35,674 nt of DNA from Devosia sp. Root436. GTDB taxonomy: Bacteria > Pseudomonadota > Alphaproteobacteria > Rhizobiales > Devosiaceae. The notes beneath the pieces are model-generated. The model saw nothing but the letters and a program-made list of their open reading frames with translations, was not told the DNA's origin and ran no database searches. Location: assembly GCF_001426345.1 (NCBI RefSeq), contig NZ_LMEM01000001.1:1-35674 (forward strand), read 5' to 3'. A program made the position numbers and the translations under genes. Shown in pieces: positions 23,316-30,366 of the stretch (position 1 is the stretch's first letter; the number at the start of each line of letters is the position of its first letter).

Positions 23316-23327
23316 TGGGAAATCTCC

Positions 23328-24476
23328 TTACGACGTGGCGGTTTTCAGCTTGCGGAACCGGGCGGCCTGCATCACGCGGCCACCGACACGGCGGGTTGCG
23401 TGAATTCGGGTGATGCCCTTGGTCGCAAGGGTGTACGGATTGACCAGGATGGACAGGGCCAAGCGATCCACAATGCGGTAGGCCGAAAAGTCGCCGAAGA
23501 TGATCGGGAAGGCCCCGTCAGCGATATCAGGCATATCGACCATTTCCACGATCGGGCGGCCAAGAAGGGTTTCCGGCTGGCCGGCTTGATAGGACGGCTG
23601 CCACAGGTAATTGCCGTTGCCATCCTTCAACTTCTTCACGGCGGCAATCGTCCCGCCGTTCATGCCCCAGGCGGCATTCGGTGCGTTCCGATAGGCGGAC
23701 GGCAGCGAATACTGCAAATCGATAAGCTTGTCGGAATTCAGATTGGCAGCGTGGCCGTTGACCGTGTGCAGAATGTCACCATTGGTCAGCAGACCTTCAG
23801 GCGCCTTGACGCCATCGCCGGAAACGAAGGCCAACCCTTCCTTTTTGCCGAAGTCCTCAGCCAAGGCCAGGCGAACTTCCGCTTCAGCCTGGCCCGCGCT
23901 GTCGGCAAGAAGTTCATTGCTCAGGTCCACATATGTCATGAGCTTGCGAACCGGCACCTCAAGCTGGCCGAAGGTGACGGTAGATTCCGTGCTTTCTTCG
24001 GTCTCGCCTTCCCATGCGGCGTTGGTAACGCCGGTGCGCTTGGGGTACTTCACCGACGATGCGCCGGTCGTTCGCACCGACGCATATCGACGGACGGGCG
24101 AAAACTCGACCAGGTCGCGGACAAACTCGGACGACATTTCTGCGGGAGCCAAATAGCCCCCTTGTTCGTCGTTGCTCACCGTCAGCGCACGAACTTCGTC
24201 GGCCGGGGTACGGTCACCCATGCGAAGGTAGGTGCCGAACGCGCGGGCCTCGTCGCTGGGCTCGGTGCTGGTCTCGGAGCCGGGGCGCTGGTCGCGCACC
24301 TCGAGCTGGTCGAGGCGGGACGTGATGTCCTCCAGGCCGGCCATGCGCTCTTCGGTGGCGGTGCGGAATTCGGTGACCGAATTGCGCAGATCGGTAACGG
24401 CGGCAATGGCGGACGTGATGTCATCGTCATTGCGGGTCTCAATCGGCAGAGCCGACTTAGGGTCAAAGTGCTTCAA
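23328..24476 (-). CDS. Major capsid protein, HK97 fold
   Basis: 382 residues. The first ~100 form a coiled scaffold-like delta domain (ITSAIAAVTDLRNSVTEFRT ... GLEDITSRLDQLEV), presumably removed by the adjacent protease. The mature part shows GGYLAPAEMSSEFVRDLVEF, YPKRTGVTNAAWEGETEEST, KLMTYVDLSNELLADSA and LLGRPIVEMVDMPDIADGAF, the standard family blocks. It lies 14 bp after the prohead protease gene. Confidence 0.95.
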   Translation of the reverse strand: MKHFDPKSALPIETRNDDDITSAIAAVTDLRNSVTEFRTATEERMAGLEDITSRLDQLEVRDQRPGSETSTEPSDEARAFGTYLRMGDRTPADEVRALTVSNDEQGGYLAPAEMSSEFVRDLVEFSPVRRYASVRTTGASSVKYPKRTGVTNAAWEGETEESTESTVTFGQLEVPVRKLMTYVDLSNELLADSAGQAEAEVRLALAEDFGKKEGLAFVSGDGVKAPEGLLTNGDILHTVNGHAANLNSDKLIDLQYSLPSAYRNAPNAAWGMNGGTIAAVKKLKDGNGNYLWQPSYQAGQPETLLGRPIVEMVDMPDIADGAFPIIFGDFSAYRIVDRLALSILVNPYTLATKGITRIHATRRVGGRVMQAARFRKLKTATS

Positions 24477-24490
24477 AGGGTAGTTCCTCC

Positions 24491-25030
24491 TTATCGAAGC
24501 GATGCGGAGGCGCGGCGAACCTCCTTGATGAAAGCCGCCAGGTCAGCCGGCTCGGCTGAATTCCTGAATTTCGTGACACGGGCGTTGTCGCTGGCCGGAT
24601 TGGCCGTAAGCGAAACCTCGATAAGGTCGATTTCCGAAAGCTCGCGGATGCCCTTGACCTGGCGGTCAGCGACGGCGCGGAAGCCGATCGACATGCCAAG
24701 CGGCATATCGGCCTTGAGCCATTCGAGAACTTCGGCGCCGCGTGTCGTGGTCGTGACCAGTTTGCCGGTGACCTTCAGGCCCCGGCGATCCTCGGTCATT
24801 GATGTCCAGACGCCGATTGGTTCGTCGGATTTATGATTCCAAAACATGGGTGGCAGGCGCTTCTTGCCGGCAAACGCGGCAAGTGTTCGGGTGAAGGCGC
24901 CTGGCATGACGCGTTCCCCGTAGCGGGGCAGAACCTCGGAGAAGATCGCGGCATAGCCCTCGAATTCGCCGGTGGCGGCATCGACAGCAAAGCGCAGTTC
25001 AGCACTCTCAATGGTCAGGTATTCGTTCAC
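24491..25030 (-). CDS. HK97-family prohead protease
   Basis: 179 residues. The serine protease pattern is visible: GYAAIFSEVLPRYGERVMPG, PMFWNHKSDEPIGVW (catalytic histidine), ADMPLGMSIGFRAV (catalytic serine) and LIEVSLTANPASDNARV. It cleaves the capsid delta domain during head maturation. It starts with GTG overlapping the portal stop (GTGA), hence coupled. Confidence 0.95.
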   Translation of the reverse strand: MNEYLTIESAELRFAVDAATGEFEGYAAIFSEVLPRYGERVMPGAFTRTLAAFAGKKRLPPMFWNHKSDEPIGVWTSMTEDRRGLKVTGKLVTTTTRGAEVLEWLKADMPLGMSIGFRAVADRQVKGIRELSEIDLIEVSLTANPASDNARVTKFRNSAEPADLAAFIKEVRRASASLR

Positions 25031-26244
25031 TCTTTGTTCTCCTGACGAACGGCCGCGCCCTGCGGCAGATTGAGCTTGTCGCCCTCATCAATGCGGGGCA
25101 TGTCGTCGGCGGCGCGGGCATCGTTCGGCGTAATCCACGGGCCACCAACCGCCTGCGCGTAAGCTTCGAACCGCGCCTTGATGTCGGCGGTCACCAGCGC
25201 CTTCGTCTCGAACGAAATCGAGTGGTCCAGGCGTTCGCGCGAGGTAAGAAAGCAGCGGCTCAGCGCGTCCGACCAGCGGGTTAGGATGGGCTGCAGCGTG
25301 TCGGCAAGGAAGGCGCGGGCCTGGCTTTCGCTGTTGTTCAAACTGGCGTCCTGAAGCTCGCCGGCCTTTGTCGGGGTGACGCCATAGAAGCGCAGGACTT
25401 CGGCCGTCTGAAACTGCCGGTTTTCGATGTGCTGGCCATCGTTGGAGGAAATCGCCAGCGGAATGTAGTTGGCGTCGGAGCCCAACACGGCAACGCCGGA
25501 ATCCTTGACGTCAGCCATCCAGCTTTCGCGGGCTGCATTGGCGGCGGTGGCGTCTACCTTGGACTTGAACACCAGCAGGCCGGATGGCCGGCCGTTAGCG
25601 CCAAAAAGGTTGATACCGAACCGCTCAAGCAGCAGCGCCAGCGTAGTCGCATTGGCCGCGGCCGTGCTCGGTGCGATGCCAAGCAGCGCCCGAATTTCGA
25701 TCATATCTGCATAGGCCACGACACGTTCGCCGCCACCATGAACCGGAACGGCGTAGACAGGCGCGCCGGTCGCGGGGTCGGTGGAGCGCTTGGCCTTGGC
25801 CTGCTGCACCTCGACAGGCTTGCCGCCCCGGTTGCGCAGGACTACGCCATAGCCGCTGCCCTCAAGCAGCATTTCGGCGGTCAGCTCGCGGCGTAGCTCA
25901 GCGCCAGAAGTCCAGCCATTGGCCTGCCCGTTCATCAGGATTTCAGCCGGATGGGTGCGGACGCGCTGCTTATCGCCGTTCGCCAGGCGACGGGTCACAT
26001 GCACCGGCAAATCCCCGACGATATCTGAAATCAGGCGGATCGCGGCGTAGCTGGCAGAGCACTTCAGCGCGCGTTCTCGAACACCGCTCGGTAGCCCATC
26101 GGGGCCAGTCAGGGCGAGCCCGAAGATTTCTCGGATCATGTCATCCGGGGCAGAAAGTGAACGGACTTCGGCGCCATGCACAAGCCAGACTTGCGCGCGC
26201 TCTTCGGCCCGCGTTTCCACGGTACGTTGCCAAGGCCATGCCAT
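25027..26244 (-). CDS. Portal protein, HK97 family
   Basis: 405 residues from the ATG at 26244, with GAGGT ahead; the frame opens at 26340, but that would run through a terminator. Family blocks: SYAAIRLISDIVGDLPVHVT, ELTAEMLLEGSGYGVVLRNR, LLLERFGINLFGANGRPSG, then FYGVTPTKAGELQDASLNNS and LADTLQPILTRWSDALSRCF. It forms the dodecameric DNA channel. It is the first gene of the leftward late operon, directly after an intrinsic terminator and promoter. Confidence 0.92.
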   Translation of the reverse strand: MAWPWQRTVETRAEERAQVWLVHGAEVRSLSAPDDMIREIFGLALTGPDGLPSGVRERALKCSASYAAIRLISDIVGDLPVHVTRRLANGDKQRVRTHPAEILMNGQANGWTSGAELRRELTAEMLLEGSGYGVVLRNRGGKPVEVQQAKAKRSTDPATGAPVYAVPVHGGGERVVAYADMIEIRALLGIAPSTAAANATTLALLLERFGINLFGANGRPSGLLVFKSKVDATAANAARESWMADVKDSGVAVLGSDANYIPLAISSNDGQHIENRQFQTAEVLRFYGVTPTKAGELQDASLNNSESQARAFLADTLQPILTRWSDALSRCFLTSRERLDHSISFETKALVTADIKARFEAYAQAVGGPWITPNDARAADDMPRIDEGDKLNLPQGAAVRQENKE

Positions 26245-26267
26245 GGGCACCTCGAATTTTGGATATG

Positions 26268-26304
26268 AAAAAGCCCGCCGCCGGATTGGGGACCGGGACG
26301 GGCC
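26268..26304 (-). terminator. Intrinsic terminator ahead of the portal gene
   Basis: On the minus strand GCCCG pairs with CGGGC and an inner CCGG pairs with CCGG, followed by five T. It lies between the early/regulatory genes and the late operon, only 23 bp before the portal ATG and downstream of the candidate late promoter. Late expression may thus require readthrough. Confidence 0.65.
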
Positions 26305-26357
26305 GAACTGTTTAAGGCCGGGCGATTCCGCTCCGGGCACATCTGTAGCGTTGGGGA

Positions 26358-26409
26358 CTTATCCGGCGCTCATGTGAGCAAGTCAAGAGTCATATAAGTA
26401 ACAACTTAT
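26358..26409 (-). promoter_or_regulatory. Candidate late promoter with palindromic operator
   Basis: On the minus strand TTGACT (26381-26386) and GATAAG (26358-26363) are spaced 17 bp. Eight bases upstream of the -35 lies a perfect palindrome, ATAAGT-AACA-ACTTAT (26394-26409). The layout suits an activator or repressor acting on late-gene transcription. Confidence 0.5.
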
Positions 26410-26422
26410 GCGTCGTGATCGG

Positions 26423-26728
26423 CTATTGGGGACTCGATTCCTCGTCAATCTCCCTGACCAATTCGGCCGCTACGGACAAAAGGCGCGAAATATTGGGTTT
26501 TCGGCGCGTCGGAGAAAATTCAGCCTTTGTAACGAACCTGACGCGGTCGCCGTCCACCACAATACCCCGTTTCGCTTGTGCTTTAGTGAGCAATCTTGCC
26601 AATTCAAGCCTTCTAACTCCGAGATGCGCGGCGAGTGCATCACGATCGATCGTCGCCCACACCCCGCGGGGGGTGAGCTTGGCCAAGTAGGCTTCGAGGT
26701 CGGCAAGGTGGTCGGCGGTGAGTTTCAT
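26423..26728 (-). CDS. Small helix-turn-helix protein
   Basis: 101 residues. The segment WATIDRDALAAHLGVRRLEL followed by IVVDGDRVRFV looks like a helix-turn-helix with a wing. Its ATG overlaps the stop of the upstream gene (ATGA). As the last gene before the late promoter, it is a candidate for binding the palindrome at 26394-26409. No named family is recognised. Confidence 0.55.
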   Translation of the reverse strand: MKLTADHLADLEAYLAKLTPRGVWATIDRDALAAHLGVRRLELARLLTKAQAKRGIVVDGDRVRFVTKAEFSPTRRKPNISRLLSVAAELVREIDEESSPQ

Positions 26729-26970
26729 GACTGCCCCCTGTACAATGCCGGCGGCGGGCGCCCGTTGGCAACTTCGCGCCGAACGAATGACCGGCCCGCC
26801 AGCGTGATATCGAGCTTCCTATCGTCCACCCGAATGACCCAACCCCGAGCTACGGCGTCGTCAACGAAGACCTTGCCGATGCCGGGGCGCGCGCCCTTCA
26901 CCGCGTCATCCTGGCTATCAGTCTCAAGCCAATACATGAACCGCCAGAGGCGGGCGTCGATCTTCTCCAT
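26725..26970 (-). CDS. Small winged-helix-like protein
   Basis: 81 residues from the ATG at 26970, chosen for the strong GGGAGGAAAG just ahead; the frame extends to 27120 inside the preceding gene. The pattern KVFVDDAVARGWVIRVDDRK then LDITLAGRSFV resembles a winged helix ending in the 'iTlaGr' wing strand. It is probably a phage regulator, coupled to the next gene by ATGA. Confidence 0.5.
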   Translation of the reverse strand: MEKIDARLWRFMYWLETDSQDDAVKGARPGIGKVFVDDAVARGWVIRVDDRKLDITLAGRSFVRREVANGRPPPALYRGQS

Positions 26971-26980
26971 GCTTTCCTCC

Positions 26981-27772
26981 CTATGCCGCCTTCCGGAGCA
27001 TCCGCTCGCCTCGAGACATAAACCAATCTCTCGCCTTACCGCCGTCATGCAGGCGGCAGACTGAGTCCCACATGAAGGGCATGAAGCCGGGCTCACTTCG
27101 CGTCGTCGTGTCGAAGGCATCCGCCACTATCCCCGCCACATCGCCAGCGGCGCCCCTCGGGACAAGGCCCGCAAGGGTACGGTCAAAAGCATCGATGAAC
27201 GCATAGTCGTCGCTGAACGGCTGGGGCACTGCCTCGCGCGTGTTGCCCCTCGCTACTATCTTTCTTTCATCTGAGGGAACTGAGTCTAGGATATTGGGAC
27301 ATACGTCTGTCCCTTCATTCGCCCCCTTTGTCCCTTCATTTCGCGCTGTCCCGTCATTCTGTCCCTTCATTTCTGGCAGGGCGAGAAAGATGCGCCGATT
27401 CTTGCCGCCAACGCCCCGGCTGGCGCCCTTTTTGAAAACGGTGTCCAGGTTGAGAAGACCTGCCAATACCAAGGCCTTTACCCCGCGAGCCGCTTCCTTC
27501 CTCAGTGACTCCTGTTTCACAGCCGGCTTCTGCTTACCAAGGGTCTCCCCGATCTCTGCGTCAGTTACCCAAGCGTATCCGGTCTCTACATTGACGTACG
27601 TCGCCACGATCGCGGCCACCTTATAAGCGTAAACGGGGAGGCCCGGCGTGCTTTGCACCTGCTTCACCCAAGCCTCCCGCATGGCCCGTACTTGGCCGGC
27701 AGGAAGCCCGGTTATAGCCAGCCGAACGGCCGGGCGCGGGGCCCGGCTCTCGGCATTCGGATCGTGCGCCAT
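26981..27772 (-). CDS. Winged-helix protein, likely replication or regulation
   Basis: 263 residues from the ATG at 27772, which shares a base with the AlpA-like gene's stop (TGATG) and has AGGAG ahead. Residues 25-125 read VYAYKVAAIVATYVNVETGY, then WVTDAEIGETLGKQKPAVKQ and RGVKALVLAGLLNLDTVFKK, the pattern of N-terminal helix-turn-helix domains of phage and plasmid replication initiators. The C-terminal part lacks a recognised helicase or primase motif. The position between excisionase-like and small regulator genes fits a replication protein; not certain. Confidence 0.5.
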   Translation of the reverse strand: MAHDPNAESRAPRPAVRLAITGLPAGQVRAMREAWVKQVQSTPGLPVYAYKVAAIVATYVNVETGYAWVTDAEIGETLGKQKPAVKQESLRKEAARGVKALVLAGLLNLDTVFKKGASRGVGGKNRRIFLALPEMKGQNDGTARNEGTKGANEGTDVCPNILDSVPSDERKIVARGNTREAVPQPFSDDYAFIDAFDRTLAGLVPRGAAGDVAGIVADAFDTTTRSEPGFMPFMWDSVCRLHDGGKARDWFMSRGERMLRKAA

Positions 27773-28134
27773 CAAGCGGCGCTCCTGTCCACGAAGATGG
27801 ACGCCAACCACTCGCAGAACAGTGCCCGGGGATAATGAACGGACTTGCTCGAAACAGCGATGTACGAAGGTGCCTGACCACGGGCCCGGCGCTTAGCCAT
27901 AGCAAAGCCGGTCACACCGACAATGGCGGCCGCTTCTTCGGTGGAGAAATTGATCGGGAGGGTGGGGTCGGCTGCAAGGGCCAGATACGCCGCGCGGCCG
28001 GTCTGGCCATTGGCAACGTGATGCGCGAGGCGCTCGCCGAACAGGCGAACGCTTTCAATGCGGTTCTGCAAAGGAGGAAATCTCCGACAGTCGAATGCCT
28101 CCATAGGGAGGCCGATTTGGTGTTTCATCAACAC
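27772..28134 (-). CDS. AlpA/excisionase-like helix-turn-helix protein
   Basis: 120 residues. The C-terminal half reads FSTEEAAAIVGVTGFAMAKR, RGQAPSYIAVSSKSVHYPRA and LFCEWLASI, the HTH_17/AlpA pattern (t.eeaA..lgvs...l...r.rG.gP.yi.....v.Y....l..wl). Such proteins act as excisionase or as an activator of satellite genes. The first possible start is GTG at 28134, with an ATG at 28128. It is 138 bp from the integrase gene, in the same direction. Confidence 0.7.
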   Translation of the reverse strand: MLMKHQIGLPMEAFDCRRFPPLQNRIESVRLFGERLAHHVANGQTGRAAYLALAADPTLPINFSTEEAAAIVGVTGFAMAKRRARGQAPSYIAVSSKSVHYPRALFCEWLASIFVDRSAA

Positions 28135-28272
28135 CGGCTGGGGCAGGAATTACACCCTGCGAGTAGAGACTTGGTAGACGATCTATAGATTTGCAATTTC
28201 GTTTAGACCGCTGGAGACATAGAGCGATCCATTACGCATTACCCAATGCTGTATTCATTGTGTTTTCTGGCG

Positions 28273-29475
28273 TTACTGGCTCTCAAGATTTTTTTCGTTC
28301 TGCCCATTGAAAGTGTTTTCGGGACGGCGAAGCACATTGATCGCCGACGCCGTGCGCTCGACGCCACGACGGGCCAGACGCTCAGCTTTCGAGACGTACC
28401 TGTTGGCCATTGCCAAGGTACTCCACCCGAATGTGTCACGCAGTTCGAAAGCCGGCGCCCCTGCCAGCGCCGACCACGTTGCAGCAGTGTGACGGAGTGC
28501 GTGGGCGGTGATGACTTCAATGCCGGCAGACAGGCAGACCTGTTTCAGCACCGCGTTGATATGCTTGGCATCCAGCATGGTGCGCCCGGTCTTGCTGAAC
28601 ACGAAACCGGCGACATGCGACCGTCGCTTGATGATCGTGGCGGCATCTTCGGAAAGCTGCCGATCCTGTGCGCCAGTTTTGGTGTCGCTGAGACGGATCA
28701 CGCCGCGCCGGAGGTCCACAACATCCCATCGGAGTTCACGGGCCTCGCTGATGCGCCAGCCTGTGATGACGAGGAACCGCAGCAGGTCGGCATAGGGCAG
28801 GGGCGCATTCTCCAGGGCCTCGAGGAACGCGGGCATGTCGAGGTCGTCAATCCACGCATCACGGGCGGTTTCCTTATAGCGCCGAACGCCAAGGCAGGGG
28901 TTATCGCGGCGCATCTCTTCTTCCATGGCATAAGACATCATGGACGAGAGGACAGCGAGGGCGCGGTTAGTATCGGTCGGACGGCCTTTGCCTGCCTTCA
29001 CGAAGTCCCGTACGGCCTTGGCGTCGATCGCCGCAACCTTGTCCTTGCCGAATTCAGGGCGGAGACGGCGCTCAATTCGTTCCGCGTAGTCCGCGGCGGT
29101 GCGGGCCTTCTTCGTCGGGAGGTAGTGCTTGACGAAGCTATCGGCTAAATCGTTGAAGGTGGGAGCCTCCTTCTTCTCCTTCCGCTCTCGAGCAGGATCG
29201 TCCCCCATGGCATGGGCCTGCAACATCTGCGCGGCAACCTCGCGGGCCTCATCGGCGGTGAACCTGTTGCTATCGCCGATGGTGATTTTGCGGCGCTTGC
29301 GGGTGGTGCCCGTCGCGCGATCTTCCACAATCACGAAGTAAACCTTTGAGATTGAGCTATCGGCCAGGCGACGGGCACGGATGGCGAAGCCGGTGAGACG
29401 ACTGTCACGAACGATCGTCTCCATCTTGGTGCCCAGGGAAATGCGAGAGACGAAATGGTCAGAAATGACAGCCAC
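28273..29475 (-). CDS. Tyrosine integrase of the tRNA-Leu prophage
   Basis: 400 residues. N-terminal arm-binding domain (SRLTGFAIRARRLADSSISK; KRRKITIGDSNRFTADEARE), core-binding domain (FNDLADSFVKHYLPTKKART), then catalytic residues in FLVITGWRISEARELRW (arginine), LSDTKTGAQDRQL (lysine), HALRHTAATW (histidine, arginine) and FGWSTLAMANRYVSKAE (tryptophan, tyrosine). It would recombine the 15-bp core in tRNA-Leu. The gene lies 160 bp from the right core, with an arm-type repeat in its leader, which would permit self-regulation. Confidence 0.95.
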   Translation of the reverse strand: MAVISDHFVSRISLGTKMETIVRDSRLTGFAIRARRLADSSISKVYFVIVEDRATGTTRKRRKITIGDSNRFTADEAREVAAQMLQAHAMGDDPARERKEKKEAPTFNDLADSFVKHYLPTKKARTAADYAERIERRLRPEFGKDKVAAIDAKAVRDFVKAGKGRPTDTNRALAVLSSMMSYAMEEEMRRDNPCLGVRRYKETARDAWIDDLDMPAFLEALENAPLPYADLLRFLVITGWRISEARELRWDVVDLRRGVIRLSDTKTGAQDRQLSEDAATIIKRRSHVAGFVFSKTGRTMLDAKHINAVLKQVCLSAGIEVITAHALRHTAATWSALAGAPAFELRDTFGWSTLAMANRYVSKAERLARRGVERTASAINVLRRPENTFNGQNEKNLESQ

Positions 29476-29496
29476 GAAAAAACCCCACGGATTGAC

Positions 29497-29516
29497 GGGT
29501 AGCCCTCAGGGTATCC
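29497..29516. repeat. Arm-type repeat near attR
   Basis: GGGTAGCCCTCAGGGTATCC, 18/20 identical to 12980-12999. An inverted GGGTACGC follows at about 29520-29528. It lies just upstream of the integrase start, between gene and core. Confidence 0.6.
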
Positions 29517-29636
29517 CTAGCGCGTACCCATGCAGTTTCTTGTGTGCCATTATGTCTCCGTCCGAATCAGCCTACAATATTGAAAATGCTAGGATATTTT
29601 GGACACATAGAGACGTTGAAGCACGCGCTGAGGCTA

Positions 29637-29692
29637 ACTTAAAATCCGGAGGGGGTAGCCCCGTGCGGGTTCAAGTCCCGCCGCCCGCACCA
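29637..29692 (+). pseudogene. Displaced 3' half of host tRNA-Leu (attR)
   Basis: It begins with the 15-bp core ACTTAAAATCCGGAG, then a variable arm GGGG-TAG-CCCC, a T stem GCGGG/CCCGC around TTCAAGT, the acceptor strand CGCCCGC, discriminator A and CCA. No 5' acceptor strand or D arm exists upstream. Joined to the 5' half at 12830 it would make a perfect tRNA-Leu(UAA), so this is the host's original 3' half. Confidence 0.9.
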
Positions 29693-29701
29693 GGAGGCCA
29701 G

Positions 29702-30082
29702 ATGATCGAGAAGATCGAGACCGGGATTGCGCCGTCGTCGGCGCCTATCAGCGATGCGGTGCGGGCGGGCAAGCATGTCTGGCTGGTGGCGATTGCCGAG
29801 GATCCGGCGACGGGCGAAATCGTCGAGGGTGGTATCGAGGCGCAGGCGCGGCGGTGCATCCAGAATCTGGAGATCGCCGTGAAGGCGGCCGGCGGGACGC
29901 TGGGTAATCTGGTGATGGTGCAGATATTTCTCATCGACAGCGCCGATGCGGCGGGGATGAATGCGGTCTATCGCGAATTCTTCACGCAGCAGCCGTTTCC
30001 AGTGCGGGCAACGGTGGTGGTCAAGGAGTTGCTGGCCAAGGGCTTGCGGATCGAAATCACGGCACAGGCGGTACTGGACTGA
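29702..30082 (+). CDS. RidA-family (YjgF/YER057c/UK114) protein
   Basis: 126 residues; members hydrolyse reactive enamine/imine intermediates. Blocks: QARRCIQNLEIAVKAAGGTL, NLVMVQIFLIDSADAAGMNA, FPVRATVVVKELLAKGLRIE, with the conserved arginine of the active site and a final IEITAQAV. The ATG at 29702 has AGGAGG at 29692-29697, whose first base is the last A of the tRNA CCA end. In the original chromosome it sat directly behind tRNA-Leu and was probably co-transcribed; the prophage now separates them. Confidence 0.9.
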   Translation: MIEKIETGIAPSSAPISDAVRAGKHVWLVAIAEDPATGEIVEGGIEAQARRCIQNLEIAVKAAGGTLGNLVMVQIFLIDSADAAGMNAVYREFFTQQPFPVRATVVVKELLAKGLRIEITAQAVLD

Positions 30083-30366
30083 TGCTGCTCAAGATGGAAC
30101 TGCTCGAACAGATCAAGGCGGGCCAGGTGGACCTGGTGTTCCGGCGCTGGAGCCGGCCGTCGGTCAAGGCCGGCGGGACGCTCAAGACCAAGGTGGGGCT
30201 GCTCAGGATCGACGCCATCGACGATATCAGCCCTGACGACGTAACCGAGGCCGAGGCGCGGCGGGCCGGGTTCAGGGACGTGGCCGATTTTCGCAAATGG
30301 CTCGATACGATGAAGCCGGGGCACCTGTTCCAGCGGATCGAGGTAAGCTACCTCGGCGATGCTTAG
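30082..30366 (+). CDS. Small conserved protein, ASCH/PUA-like
   Basis: 94 residues, starting in the RidA-family stop (TGATG). LVFRRWSRPSVKAGGTLKTK then VGLLRIDAIDDISPDDVTEA, EARRAGFRDVADFRKWL and a final RIEVSYLG suggest an ASCH-type RNA-binding beta barrel; the match is by pattern and uncertain. It converges on rluA with a 4-base overlap of stops. Confidence 0.6.
   Translation: MLLKMELLEQIKAGQVDLVFRRWSRPSVKAGGTLKTKVGLLRIDAIDDISPDDVTEAEARRAGFRDVADFRKWLDTMKPGHLFQRIEVSYLGDA

Larger units (their letters stand above)
12860..29651. mobile_element. Integrated 16.8-kb capsid-encoding prophage or satellite
   Basis: The element is bounded by 15-bp direct core repeats in the tRNA-Leu anticodon region (12860-12874 and 29637-29651). 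It encodes its own integrase and AlpA-like protein at the right end, a small replication/regulation block, a complete HK97-type head and packaging set, parts of a tail module, and accessory genes at the left end. The late operon runs leftward from 26244 to 14919. I found no genes for tail tube, tail chaperones, baseplate, fibres or lysis. Either it is a defective siphovirus or a satellite that makes its own heads and borrows tails. Confidence 0.9.

Noticed and set aside
23298..24836. 512-codon plus-strand frame over the capsid and protease genes
   Set aside because: Antisense to two well-recognised phage genes; no ribosome site or motif.
29610..29692. A second complete tRNA-Leu at the right end
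   Set aside because: The 3' half is perfect, but upstream sequence has no acceptor 5' strand or D arm; it is an attachment-site remnant.
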